DNA of 64,000 nucleotides from Geothermovivens sp964644845 (GTDB taxonomy: Bacteria; Zhuqueibacterota; Zhuqueibacteria; Oleimicrobiales; Geothermoviventaceae): positions 186,001-250,000 of the forward strand of contig CAZXXS010000097.1 in the NCBI GenBank assembly GCA_964644845.1, in the 5' to 3' direction. Below are positions 28,758 to 37,616 of the stretch, in pieces. The notes under the pieces are model-generated. The model was given only the letters and a program-made list of their open reading frames with translations, ran no database searches and had not been told where the DNA came from. How positions within the stretch are numbered: position 1 is the stretch's first letter; each line of letters starts with the position of its first letter. The position numbers and the translations under genes were made by a program.

Positions 28758-29137
28758 AGTCCGGCTTCCGCCGTGCATTCGGAAATCGATCCGTGGAGCC
28801 ACAGCCTCAGCACACCCCGGAGCGATTGGCCCGGAGTTGGCAGCGGTGAACACAAAGTGCGCTTCTTGACACGCGGATTTTGGACAACGGGTAGCAGCGC
28901 GAAAAGGGAGTGTGCGGGCAAGCTTCGTTCCCAGCGGGTGTACGCCTGGTGGGCGTGTGGTTCAACCTGTTCCCCGTCGGGCTGCTGAGGGCCGGCGTGC
29001 CGCGCATTGTTGTTTCGGCGAGTGCCCCGTCAGGGAGTCCGGGAATTGAAGTGCGGGCGCGAAGCCTGCCCTGCGTTTAGCTTCCCCCCTAAGCGAGTGT
29101 GACGCAGTAGGTTTGGATTGTGCGAAAGGAGTCAAGG
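28758..29137. other. Intergenic region, 380 bp
   Basis: No gene seen. TTGACA at 28867-28872 on the + strand lacks a good -10 box. AAAGGAG before 29138 is the pgi ribosome-binding site. Confidence 0.4.
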
Positions 29138-30790
29138 ATGGACGAGAAAGTAGTGCTCAAGGATTTGGGCGCTTACGCTGAAGCTGTGGAGCAGGCTCTC
29201 CGCAGCCTGCAGGCCGACCGCATTCTGGAGCGCGTTTGGCAACACGACCACACGGTGTGGAAACCCGAACCAACGGAAATTGCCAATCGCCTGGGCTGGC
29301 TTGAGATCGTGGAGGAGATGTGGCCCAAACTCGGCGAACTTCGAGCTTTTGTCGACGAAGTTCGGGCTGCGGGTTACACACACGTACTGTTGCTCGGGAT
29401 GGGTGGGTCGAGTCTTGCTCCCGAGGTCTTTCGGAAAGTGTTCGGTGTGGCACCGGATCATCTGGACCTTGCCGTCCTCGACAGCACGGATCCCGGAGCT
29501 GTGAGGGCGCAGGCAGAAAAGCATGACCCGCGCCGAACGCTCTTTCTGGTGTCGACCAAATCCGGTTCGACGGTTGAAACGCTTTCGTTCTTCAAATTCT
29601 TTTACACCTGGGTAACAGAAGCGCTGGGGCGCGACCAGGCCGGGGCCCATTTTGTCGCCATTACCGATCCCGGCTCACCGCTCGGGGCTACGGCCGCGGA
29701 GTACGGATTCAGACGCGTTTTCCTGAACAATCCCGACATCGGAGGCCGCTACTCCGCCCTGTCGTATTTTGGACTGGTGCCTGCCGCCCTCGTCGGCGTG
29801 GATCTTGAAGGCTTGCTGAACCGCGCACGCCAGGCGATGACCGACTGCGGTCCCTCTGTTGCGGCAGCGCAGAATCCGGCCGCACAGCTTGGTGTTGCGA
29901 TGGGACAGCTTGCTTTGCTCGGCCGTGACAAACTCACCGTTGTTCTCCCGCCGGAGATCGCCAGCTTCGGCGACTGGTTGGAACAGCTGATCGCCGAGAG
30001 CACGGGAAAGGAAGGAAAAGGGATCCTGCCTGTGGTTGGGGAGCCGCTTGGTGAACCTTCTGTGTACGGCGACGACAGGCTTTTTGTGGTCGTTGGCGCT
30101 TCGACCAATCCCGAGGAAAGAGGGGCACTCGAATCCCTTCGCGCTGCCGGTCACCCCGTTGTTCAACTGGCGTTTGAGGACAAACTTGACCTCGGGTACC
30201 AGATGTTCCTGTGGGAGCTGGCGACGGCAATTGCGGGCCAACAACTCAGGATCAACCCCTTCGACCAGCCGAATGTGGAGGCAGCCAAAGCGATGGCTCG
30301 CAAGACCTTGGAGGAGCGCTGCGGAGCCAAACCTCTCGGGGTTGCGGATTTCCCTGAGCCTGATGCCAGCATCCTGGCGGAATTCCTTTCCGATGCCCGA
30401 GAGGGCGCTTACGTTGCCTTGCAGGCGTACGTTGCACCGACGCCGAGAGCGGACGAGGGCCTTAGACTGCTTCGACTGGCGTTGCGAGAGCGGACACGCC
30501 TTGCGTGCACCGCGGGCTACGGACCGCGCTACCTGCACTCTACGGGTCAGCTCCACAAAGGGGACGCTGGCAAAGGCCTGTTCGTCCAGTTCGTCTCAGA
30601 AGCTGACGAAGACGTTGTCATTCCGGACGAGCCCGGCAGGCCCGAAGGGACACTCACCTTCGGTCAGCTCAAGATTGCTCAGGCGATCGGTGATCAACAA
30701 GCTTTACGGACCAACGGACGCAACGTGCTGGTCTTTCGAGCCCCAGCGAACGCTGGACCCCTGTTCGCAGCGCTGGCGGAGTCGCTCTGA
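29138..30790 (+). CDS. pgi: Glucose-6-phosphate isomerase
   Basis: A 550-residue SIS-fold isomerase converting glucose-6-P and fructose-6-P. It resembles the Pgi half of the Tal-Pgi fusion proteins but stands alone here. Blocks: LLLGMGGSSLAPEVFRKVFG, VSTKSGSTVETLSFFKFF, NNPDIGGRYSALSYFG, the active-site Glu region IAESTGKEGKGILPV, and the His region YLHSTGQLHKG near the C-terminus. ATG 29138 follows AAAGGAG; an ATG 18 bases earlier is less well placed. Together with nagB it channels amino sugars and hexoses into glycolysis. Confidence 0.94.
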   Translation: MDEKVVLKDLGAYAEAVEQALRSLQADRILERVWQHDHTVWKPEPTEIANRLGWLEIVEEMWPKLGELRAFVDEVRAAGYTHVLLLGMGGSSLAPEVFRKVFGVAPDHLDLAVLDSTDPGAVRAQAEKHDPRRTLFLVSTKSGSTVETLSFFKFFYTWVTEALGRDQAGAHFVAITDPGSPLGATAAEYGFRRVFLNNPDIGGRYSALSYFGLVPAALVGVDLEGLLNRARQAMTDCGPSVAAAQNPAAQLGVAMGQLALLGRDKLTVVLPPEIASFGDWLEQLIAESTGKEGKGILPVVGEPLGEPSVYGDDRLFVVVGASTNPEERGALESLRAAGHPVVQLAFEDKLDLGYQMFLWELATAIAGQQLRINPFDQPNVEAAKAMARKTLEERCGAKPLGVADFPEPDASILAEFLSDAREGAYVALQAYVAPTPRADEGLRLLRLALRERTRLACTAGYGPRYLHSTGQLHKGDAGKGLFVQFVSEADEDVVIPDEPGRPEGTLTFGQLKIAQAIGDQQALRTNGRNVLVFRAPANAGPLFAALAESL

Positions 30791-31813
30791 CTGCTGGCAG
30801 TGTGTGAACAACACTACTGGGCTGGGACCCAAAGGGGGGCAGATTCGTGTCCGTGGTCTCTTTGTGCCAACCGAACCTTCGCGCGGCGCATCTCAGTGAG
30901 GCAAGAGTCGACCCAGAAGAGGGAGAGGGCCCAGGTCGAAACTGTCTCTGTACTGCCACAAAGGGGGACTGCCACGTTACACTTTCTGCAGGCGAGGCGC
31001 AAAGCACTGCGCGGCTTGCAGTGCGGCGGGGCGACGTCGGCGGTGGGCTGCGTGTTGAGATTTCCGGGTGACGGTGTCGAACACGGCTTGAGGCTGTGGG
31101 ACCTGAAGAAACAGCGCGCTGGCCGAGTGCGCGCTTCCGCGTGTCTCGATGCCGTTTGAGCCGTCCGAAGCCCCACAAGCTTTGATCCCTTGCCACCGGG
31201 ATCCCTCGTGCCCAGCTCGCAGAAAGTCCGGTGCGCCGTGTTTTCGGTTTCCTACCTTAGTCGCCTTGTCTCGTGCTGGATGCTTCGAGCCGTCCTGAAC
31301 GGAGGCCCGAGCGCGGCGGTTTCTTCGGGAAAGCAGAACACGTCTTGTAGCGGGATGCGGCTCTTCCGGCTGGGCAGCCACGGGGGAGCAGGCTTCGGGG
31401 TAGCCAGAGTTCGTCGCAGTCTGCCTACAGTCTTGTTGCTGTCGCGACCGCCTACCTTCCTTCCAGAAAAAGAAGCAACCGTGCAGACAAAAAGATTCTT
31501 CACAGGATTCTCGGCGTACCGTTTTTTCCTGCCCTTCGGTAAGGCCTGCTTTCGGGGTAGTCCTCATGCTGGTTGTGCCGGTTTTCCCTGGACGGAATGT
31601 ACCGAGAGGTACACTTGCGTGTACCCGGTTGTTCAAAGCGGGTTTCTGGCGGGTTGGAGAAAGCGGTTTGGAGCAACCGGTTGCTTGGAGTGAGTGGATG
31701 TAAGTCCTTAACAAACAAGTAGGATTGTGGTTTGCGCAACGAGTTCTCAGCTTCCGGAACAATCTGGCACGCGGCTTGCGAAAGGCGAGTGGGAGGCTCA
31801 AACGGAGAATGAC
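30791..31813. other. Intergenic region, 1023 bp
   Basis: No domain-bearing frame or convincing start was found. A 7-base hairpin (GCACTGC 31004-31010, GCAGTGC 31018-31024) lies in a GC-rich stretch. A long minus-strand open frame runs through here into the next gene but reads like a GC-driven shadow. One cannot exclude an RNA gene. Confidence 0.4.
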
Positions 31814-33280
31814 ATGCGAGGTTGGTTCAGAAAAATTTCCTGGTTGGCTGTGCTGACGGTGGCGGCGAGTTTCCTTGTGCCGCAAGAAGGCTTTGCACAG
31901 CACGCCCGCGACCTTCGGGCTCTGCTCCAGCGACTGGACACCGAACTCCAAACGGCGGAACGAGCGCTGGCGCTCATCCCGAATCAGGCGCTGAAAGCAG
32001 AACTGGAGCGGGCCAAGCGTCTGCGCACCGAAGCGAAGGCCGCATTTGAAGCCCGACGGTACAGCGTGGCGAGTGCCAAAGCTAAAGAGGCCCTGCGACT
32101 GCTGGACGACATTCGCTCGAAACTGCTGAGTGGCCCAGTTGAGAAGGTTGTGCAACGCTACCAAGACCTCCTGCGGCAGGCTGAACTGCTTGTGCCCGGA
32201 AGTGGGGACAAGGAAACGGAGCGTCTGCTGAACAACGCGAAAAAGGCTGCTCGTGAGGCTCGCCAGTTGGCCAACCAGGGGCTGTTCGAAAAATCGGCGA
32301 GTAAGTACAGAGAAGCCATCTTCCTGCTTCAGACCTGCCTCGAAAGAGTCAAAAAGGGGACACGGGTGCAGGACCAGGTAAGAGCAGCACGGCAAAGACT
32401 GCAGACCCTGCAAGAGCGTCTCAGCTCAAGTCCACAGAGCTTGAGGCGGGACGCCAGGAGTCGGGTCTTGATTCGGCAAGCTCAGGACGAGGTGCAACGT
32501 GCCGCAAAGGCTGAAGGAGAAGAGCGTTGGAGCGTTGCGCTGCAGCACTACAACAGGGCCATTCGATTGTTGTACAGGGTGCTGGACCAGGCTGGACCGT
32601 CTGCGGAGCGTGCGCTTGAAGAACTCGACCAGCTGCTGCGTGGCTGGGAAAGCACGATGCCGCAGAGCCGAGCAAACCGTTTGCTGTGGCAGCGGATCGA
32701 GAACCTGCGCAACGAAGCGTGGCAGGCTCTGCAGAGTGGAAAACCAAAGGTGGCTGCCAGAAAGGCGCTTCTTGCGCGCCGACTTCTCGAATCAGCGGGT
32801 CTCCAGTCGAGTGGGAGCGCGCGGACGCGCAGTGAAATCGTGCAGCGGGAACTGGAGCGCTACCGTGCTGCGTTGGTGCAGCTGCGGCGGGGAGTGGCGG
32901 AAGACGATTTCGCCGGTCGTCAGCTGTTGCGCGAAGCGGCACGTCAGGGAAGGCTGGCGCAGCGTTCCCTTGAACAGGGGCGTACCCGGCTCGCGAGTCG
33001 GCACTTGCTTGTGGGCTACCGTTTGCTGGAAACTTTGCGCTCCGGTGGCACGCGAGGTGACCTCGGTGTCGACAAGGTTCGGCAAGAGATTGAGTTGCTG
33101 AGGTCCCGGGTGCAGGATGTGGTTCAGGAACGGGGAGAACGGCCTTTCACGCGAACGGCCCTCCGCCTCCTGGACCAGGCCGAACGGGCTTCACAGGAAG
33201 GTGAAGTGGGCGCTGCAAGCCGTCTCCTGGAGGCCGCCCGGGCCCTGCTCAGCAACGCGGGCGTGGCCCAATCGCCTTGA
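31814..33280 (+). CDS. Exported alpha-helical/coiled-coil repeat protein
   Basis: A 488-residue protein with a signal peptide (about residues 1-31, SWLAVLTVAASFLVPQEGFAQ). The mature part is almost wholly helical and rich in Ala, Arg, Leu, Gln and Glu. It has repeats of about 100 residues built on A-x-x-A-L-x-L-L and L-R-x-A-x-x-L motifs (FEARRYSVASAKAKEALRLL, FEKSASKYREAIFLLQTCLE, RWSVALQHYNRAIRLLYRVL). They look like degenerate TPR hairpins. ATG 31814 follows CGGAG and gives the signal peptide; upstream in-frame codons do not. Probably a periplasmic scaffold or cell-wall-spacing protein; no family name was recognised. It precedes the second giant T9SS cargo gene. Confidence 0.7.
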   Translation: MRGWFRKISWLAVLTVAASFLVPQEGFAQHARDLRALLQRLDTELQTAERALALIPNQALKAELERAKRLRTEAKAAFEARRYSVASAKAKEALRLLDDIRSKLLSGPVEKVVQRYQDLLRQAELLVPGSGDKETERLLNNAKKAAREARQLANQGLFEKSASKYREAIFLLQTCLERVKKGTRVQDQVRAARQRLQTLQERLSSSPQSLRRDARSRVLIRQAQDEVQRAAKAEGEERWSVALQHYNRAIRLLYRVLDQAGPSAERALEELDQLLRGWESTMPQSRANRLLWQRIENLRNEAWQALQSGKPKVAARKALLARRLLESAGLQSSGSARTRSEIVQRELERYRAALVQLRRGVAEDDFAGRQLLREAARQGRLAQRSLEQGRTRLASRHLLVGYRLLETLRSGGTRGDLGVDKVRQEIELLRSRVQDVVQERGERPFTRTALRLLDQAERASQEGEVGAASRLLEAARALLSNAGVAQSP

Positions 33281-33297
33281 AAAGAAAACGAGTCGGA

Positions 33298-33495
33298 AAG
33301 GAGGTGGTAGGATGTCAGGCCAAGAAGCGCACAGCCCCGCGTGAGGGGAGCACCTCGTAGCGGGGCCGGCGTCGCAACGAAGGAAGAAAGGAAGAACTAC
33401 CGTACCGCGGCTTGGACCGCAGCACAGTCGAAATGTAAGCCAAGACTGTGCCAATGTCAAGGGCATGTTGAAGATCAAGGTGGAGGTGGTTGGCG
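33298..33495 (+). promoter_or_regulatory. Leader with strong SD, 10-codon frame and GC hairpin
   Basis: AAAGGAGGTGGT (33298-33309) stands directly before an ATG at 33312 that opens a 10-residue frame. AGCCCCGC near 33332-33339 and GCGGGGCC near 33360-33367 could pair. The real gene starts at 33496 with its own GGAGGTGG. This could be a regulatory leader peptide or simply a remnant. Confidence 0.35.
33312..33344 (+). CDS. Possible 10-residue leader peptide
   Basis: ATG TCA to TGA, encoding MSGQEAHSPA, behind an unusually strong Shine-Dalgarno. No other coding evidence exists. Confidence 0.3.
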   Translation: MSGQEAHSPA

Positions 33496-36400
33496 ATGAA
33501 AAAATTGGCGGTTGTCTTGGGCATCTTGCTGGGACTGCTGACCCTGGCAGGGATCGCTTCGGCGCAAAGTTACAGCGTACTTGTTCGCCCGGATGAGGTC
33601 ATTGTAGAGCCTGGGCATGGTGTACAGTTTCACGCTCAGTTGTTTGCGGACAATGGCACTCCTGTAGTTGGTGCTACCTACCGCTGGCGTGTGGAGCCGA
33701 AGGAGTTGGGCGAAATTACCGAAGATGGGTTTTTCACAGCCGGGCGGCAGGCCGGCCGCGGCCACATAATCGCTGTGGCCGAGCTGGGCGGTGCTCAGTA
33801 CGCAGGTAAGGCAGACGTACAGGTTGGTGTCCCTCAGGCGCCACCACTCAAAGTAATTGTGAAACCGAAACGAGCTGTTGTCCCACCGGGAGACACGCTT
33901 CGCTTTCACGTGAGGGTTGAAAACGCTCAGGGTAAGAAGGTCCGTCCGGACCGAGTGGAGTGGCGTGTACGGCCGGAGGGAATTGGCCGCATCAATGCTC
34001 GTGGCCTTTTTCGCGCAGCGCCTCGACCCGGCTACGGCGAGATTGTCGCTGTCGTCAGTGTGAACGGTCAGGTGGAACGCGGTAAGGCGGCCGTCATCGT
34101 GGGGCCGTTACCTACCGGTGTGATTCGTGGTTCCATTGTGGACGAGGCAACGCAGGAACCGATTGCTGGGGCGTCCGTGGCTGCCTACCGTGTTGGCGAA
34201 CCGAAATGGATTCGTAAGGCGGAAACGGACTCGCTGGGAAACTACGAATTGAACAAGCTATTTCCAGGGATCTACGTTCTTGTTGCCAAGGCCAAGGGTT
34301 ACTTGGTTGAATACTACGACGGAGTGTCCAAGTTTTCAGAAGCAACGCCTGTCCAGGTTGCCGAAGACGATACCCTTGAGGGTTACGATTTCGCCCTGAA
34401 TCTCGGTGGCAAGATCCTGGGTACGGTAACGAAAGAAGAAGACGGTACGCCACTGGAAGGGGCACATGTCATGGCGATGCTGGTGGTTCAGCCGCACGTC
34501 AAGCTGCATGCCATCACGGGGCCGGATGGGGCGTACGAGATCGAAGGGGTACCGACGGGCACGTACAAAGCCGCTGCAGCGAAGCGGGGCTACGCGTTGG
34601 AGTGGTACCAAGACGCCGCAAATGAACGGGACGCTACTGATTTTCGCGTAGAGGCGCCGGCAGAGGTTGCAGGTATCGATTTCTCGCTGGCGACAAGAAG
34701 CGCCATCGAGGGCACAATCACCGACCTGCTCACGGGTGAACCGCTGCGCCACGCACTCGTCTTCGCAAACCGTTTGTCGGCCATCCCTGAAGCACACCCG
34801 GAAGTCTTCTTGGCCAACACGGATTCGCTTGGGCACTACATCCTGCCAGTTCCGGCCGGCACGTACGCGGTGGGTGCTGTGCACCGTGGACACCGTCCCG
34901 TTTTCTACCAGCAAAAATTGGATCCACACCAGGCCGACCCGGTGACGGTTTTGGAGGATCAGCACACTACCGACGTCGACATCGCATTGGTGCCATTTGG
35001 CACGATTACGGGAACCGTGCTGGACGAAGACACTGGGCAGCCGATCGCCGGTGCAAAGATTACCGCGGCTCGAGTCGGGCGTTCGAAGCACCACGACTGG
35101 CGGCGTGTTTTCCCGGGCTGGCCATTTGACCCACGTCGAGTCCCTGACTTCCCGAAGGATGTTCTGGCACGCTTGACCCAGCCCGTTTTTCACACCCAGA
35201 CGGCCGAGGACGGGACCTACCGCTTCCCCGGGCTACCGGCCGGCAAGTACCTGGTGCGTGCTGGAGCCCAGGGTTACGTGGCTGAATACTACGACAACAC
35301 GACAAACATCCGCGAAGCCACACCGGTTGTGGTGAAGGACAGCACTGAAACGGCTGGCATTGATTTCGCGCTGGGGCACGGGGCCAGTATCTCGGGCCTG
35401 GTTTTTTCCGAGGCTGACAGCACGCCGATCGAGGGTGCGGTGGTCGTTCTGCACCGGAAGGGTTACGGCGAGTTGCGGAAGGTGAGAACCGCTAACGACG
35501 GGACCTTTAACTTCGGCGGGCTGAAGCCCGGCACGTACTTCCTGGCGGCAGCTGCAAGTGGCTACCGGCCGGAGTTCTACGACAACGCCCCCAGCATCCG
35601 GATGGCCAAGCCGATTCAGGTAACGGACTCCGAGCAGATCACTGGCATCGAAATTGGTTTGCAAGAGCACACCGGCGAACACGGGGCCATCGTTGGACGT
35701 GTGATTTCGGATGCTGACCAGAACCCGATCGAAGGTGCGTGGATCTACGCGCTGCCAATCCGCGGTGGGAACGTGTACTGGGGCATCAGCGGGCCGGACG
35801 GTACCTACCGGATCGGTGGTGTGCGGACCGGTCTCTACATCGTGATGGCGTGGGCTCGCGGTTACGTGGCTGAGTTCTACGACGACGCCCGCCAGATCGG
35901 CTCGGCCAAACCAGTGCCTGTGAACGCGCCGAACGTGGTTGGGCCGGTAAACTTCTCTCTGAAACCGCGGCACCACGGATTCTTCGCCATCATGGGCCGT
36001 GTGCTCGACGCCCAGGGGCAACCGGTTGAGGGTGCTCTTGTGGTTGCGGAAAACGATTCCGAGGAAGTCGCCACGGTGCCGACGGATGGTTTTGGTGCCT
36101 TTGCACTGGCTGAGCTGCCGGACGGTTCCTACAAGCTGAGGGTGTCCGCCCCGGCTTCCGGTGACGTGTACTACGGCGGAGGCGACGATCCGGCGGCGGC
36201 CCAGGAGCTCTCTGTCGACCAGGAAAACCCGGAAGTTCAGGTTGAAATTGAACTGACGAGTAGCGCCACCGCGGTGGAGGAATCGGGCGAGAACACGGTT
36301 CCTGCCACCTTCGGTCTGGACCAGAACTACCCGAACCCGTTCAACCCGACCACACAGATCCGCTACCAGCTGCCAGTTGCTTCGGAGGTAACGGTGCAAA

Positions 36401-36597
36401 TCCTCAACCTGCGCGGACAGGTTGTGCGCACCCTGGTGCAGGGACGTGAGGCGGCTGGTGTACACGTGTTGACCTGGGACGGTCGGGACGAGGCTGGCAA
36501 CAATTTGGCCTCGGGCGTGTACCTGTACCGCTTGCAAGCAAAGGGTACAGACGGACGCAGCTTCACGCAAATTCGCAAGATGTCGCTGATCCGCTGA
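33496..36597 (+). CDS. Giant secreted repeat protein with Ig-like domains and T9SS sorting domain
   Basis: A 1033-residue exported protein. Signal peptide about 1-24 (LLGLLTLAGIASAQ). Residues 28-110 and 118-203 are two Ig-like (BIG-type) domains (PDEVIVEPGHGVQFHAQLF, RAVVPPGDTLRFHVRVENA). From about 207 to 930 come eight or so carboxypeptidase-regulatory-like repeats. Most end in an aromatic-acidic motif followed by A-x-P-V-x-V (EYYDGVS, EWYQDAA, EYYDNTT, EFYDNAP, EFYDDAR). The last 96 residues are a T9SS FlgD-like sorting domain (NYPNPFNPTTQIR to IRKMSLIR). ATG 33496 follows GGTGGAGGTGG. It is a paralogue of the protein at 1279. It is probably a surface adhesin or matrix protein; no catalytic site was seen. 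Confidence 0.85.
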   Translation: MKKLAVVLGILLGLLTLAGIASAQSYSVLVRPDEVIVEPGHGVQFHAQLFADNGTPVVGATYRWRVEPKELGEITEDGFFTAGRQAGRGHIIAVAELGGAQYAGKADVQVGVPQAPPLKVIVKPKRAVVPPGDTLRFHVRVENAQGKKVRPDRVEWRVRPEGIGRINARGLFRAAPRPGYGEIVAVVSVNGQVERGKAAVIVGPLPTGVIRGSIVDEATQEPIAGASVAAYRVGEPKWIRKAETDSLGNYELNKLFPGIYVLVAKAKGYLVEYYDGVSKFSEATPVQVAEDDTLEGYDFALNLGGKILGTVTKEEDGTPLEGAHVMAMLVVQPHVKLHAITGPDGAYEIEGVPTGTYKAAAAKRGYALEWYQDAANERDATDFRVEAPAEVAGIDFSLATRSAIEGTITDLLTGEPLRHALVFANRLSAIPEAHPEVFLANTDSLGHYILPVPAGTYAVGAVHRGHRPVFYQQKLDPHQADPVTVLEDQHTTDVDIALVPFGTITGTVLDEDTGQPIAGAKITAARVGRSKHHDWRRVFPGWPFDPRRVPDFPKDVLARLTQPVFHTQTAEDGTYRFPGLPAGKYLVRAGAQGYVAEYYDNTTNIREATPVVVKDSTETAGIDFALGHGASISGLVFSEADSTPIEGAVVVLHRKGYGELRKVRTANDGTFNFGGLKPGTYFLAAAASGYRPEFYDNAPSIRMAKPIQVTDSEQITGIEIGLQEHTGEHGAIVGRVISDADQNPIEGAWIYALPIRGGNVYWGISGPDGTYRIGGVRTGLYIVMAWARGYVAEFYDDARQIGSAKPVPVNAPNVVGPVNFSLKPRHHGFFAIMGRVLDAQGQPVEGALVVAENDSEEVATVPTDGFGAFALAELPDGSYKLRVSAPASGDVYYGGGDDPAAAQELSVDQENPEVQVEIELTSSATAVEESGENTVPATFGLDQNYPNPFNPTTQIRYQLPVASEVTVQILNLRGQVVRTLVQGREAAGVHVLTWDGRDEAGNNLASGVYLYRLQAKGTDGRSFTQIRKMSLIR

Positions 36598-36604
36598 CGT
36601 TTGC

Positions 36605-36645
36605 GGCCCCCGCGGGTACCGCCTGTGCTCGCGGGGGCCTTTGTC
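36605..36645 (+). terminator. Intrinsic terminator
   Basis: GGCCCCCGCG (36605-36614) pairs with CGCGGGGGCC (36630-36639), followed by TTTGTCGTGTT. The T run is short. It lies 8 bases after the stop of the giant repeat protein. Confidence 0.75.
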
Positions 36646-36675
36646 GTGTTGGCGAGACAACGGGAGGAGGAAACG

Positions 36676-37563
36676 GTGTCGAAACAACGCTGGGCAACGG
36701 CGGCGTTTGTGCTCGCGTTGGTCCCGGTTTTTGTGTGGGCTGGGGGAGAGAAGGGTGGGGACACGTTGTCGGCTCTCAGGCGGCACACCGTTCTCCTGAA
36801 CTTCGTGAACGGCCTTCATCTCACCGCAACGCAACTGGACTCCCTGCTGGCCATCAACTGCGAGGCCGAAACGCTGCGGGCGCGCCACGAGGCCGAGACG
36901 CGAAGCGCCCGAAGGCGTCTGGAACAAACGGTGCTGGCGCTGCAGCCGTTTCTCGAGAAAGAAATGCCCATTCCTGACTCGCTGAGGCGGGCTGTACATC
37001 GAGCGAAGGCTGTGCTGGATCCAGAAGAGGCGAAATTCCGTGTGGCGATGGCGCGACTGGCCCGCCGGAGCGTGGCCGTGTTGACGACTAACCAGCTGTA
37101 TCTGGTTCGCGACTTCAAAGCGTGCCTCATCCCACCGACAGTGGGGGCCATCGGCCAGGACCAGAGCGCCGTTCCGAAACATTTGGAGAATGCCCTCCGG
37201 CGCCTGCGCGGAGTGCCCGACTGGCGCTACGGGGCCCTGCGCGATCGGTTTGTTCGCACTCGTTTGGAGCGGGAGCAGAAAGAAGGGTTCCTTACGGACT
37301 CAGTTCAAGTTGTTGAGCGGCGGCGATTTCTTGAGGGGCTGCTGGACGAGATGAGACAGATGGACGAGCCCACCTTCTTGCGGAAATTGCCGAGGTTGGC
37401 CGAAGCACTCAGGGGGCAGCCCGTGGAACGGCGACCAACCGTTGCGCCGGAGGATCGTGCAGCTCGTTACTTGCTTGACCCAGAAATTCTGCCGATTCTG
37501 CAGATGAAGAGAGCCTTGCTCGCGGGGACGGCACAAACAACCAGGGTGGTGGAGGTGCGGTAA
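36676..37563 (+). CDS. Periplasmic Spy/CpxP-like protein with LTxxQ motifs
   Basis: A 295-residue exported protein. GTG 36676 follows GGGAGGAGG; the signal peptide spans about residues 1-22 (AAFVLALVPVFVWAGG). It is helical and basic and has two LTxxQ signatures, LTATQ early and LTTNQ later, the second inside VLTTNQLYLVRDFKACLIPP. Paired LTxxQ motifs mark the Spy/CpxP periplasmic chaperone and metal-sensing fold. CLIPP blocks occur in related proteins of this type, some linked to cytochromes; that link is from memory and uncertain. It is followed after 53 bases by a beta-barrel gene, so the two probably form an operon. Confidence 0.6.
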   Translation: MSKQRWATAAFVLALVPVFVWAGGEKGGDTLSALRRHTVLLNFVNGLHLTATQLDSLLAINCEAETLRARHEAETRSARRRLEQTVLALQPFLEKEMPIPDSLRRAVHRAKAVLDPEEAKFRVAMARLARRSVAVLTTNQLYLVRDFKACLIPPTVGAIGQDQSAVPKHLENALRRLRGVPDWRYGALRDRFVRTRLEREQKEGFLTDSVQVVERRRFLEGLLDEMRQMDEPTFLRKLPRLAEALRGQPVERRPTVAPEDRAARYLLDPEILPILQMKRALLAGTAQTTRVVEVR

Positions 37564-37616
37564 GTGGAAATTCGTGGTACGGCAAGATTGCCCCGAGGCG
37601 ACCAGTGGGAGGGAAA

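Noticed and set aside
28867..28872. TTGACA as a promoter for pgi
   Set aside because: No acceptable -10 box occurs at 15-19 bases downstream.
30977..32413. 478-codon open frame on the - strand across an intergenic region
   Set aside because: Half is antisense to the coiled-coil protein. The rest has irregular, Cys/Arg/Ser-rich composition and no recognisable domain or start site.
33320..33385. c-di-GMP-I (GEMM) riboswitch suggested by GTAGCGGGG
   Set aside because: The 3' segment looks similar, but the conserved 5' half and GNRA loop of the family are absent.
35233..37182. 649-codon open frame on the - strand
   Set aside because: Antisense to the giant repeat protein and the LTxxQ protein, both with signal peptides and good starts. 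No domain is visible in the antisense product.
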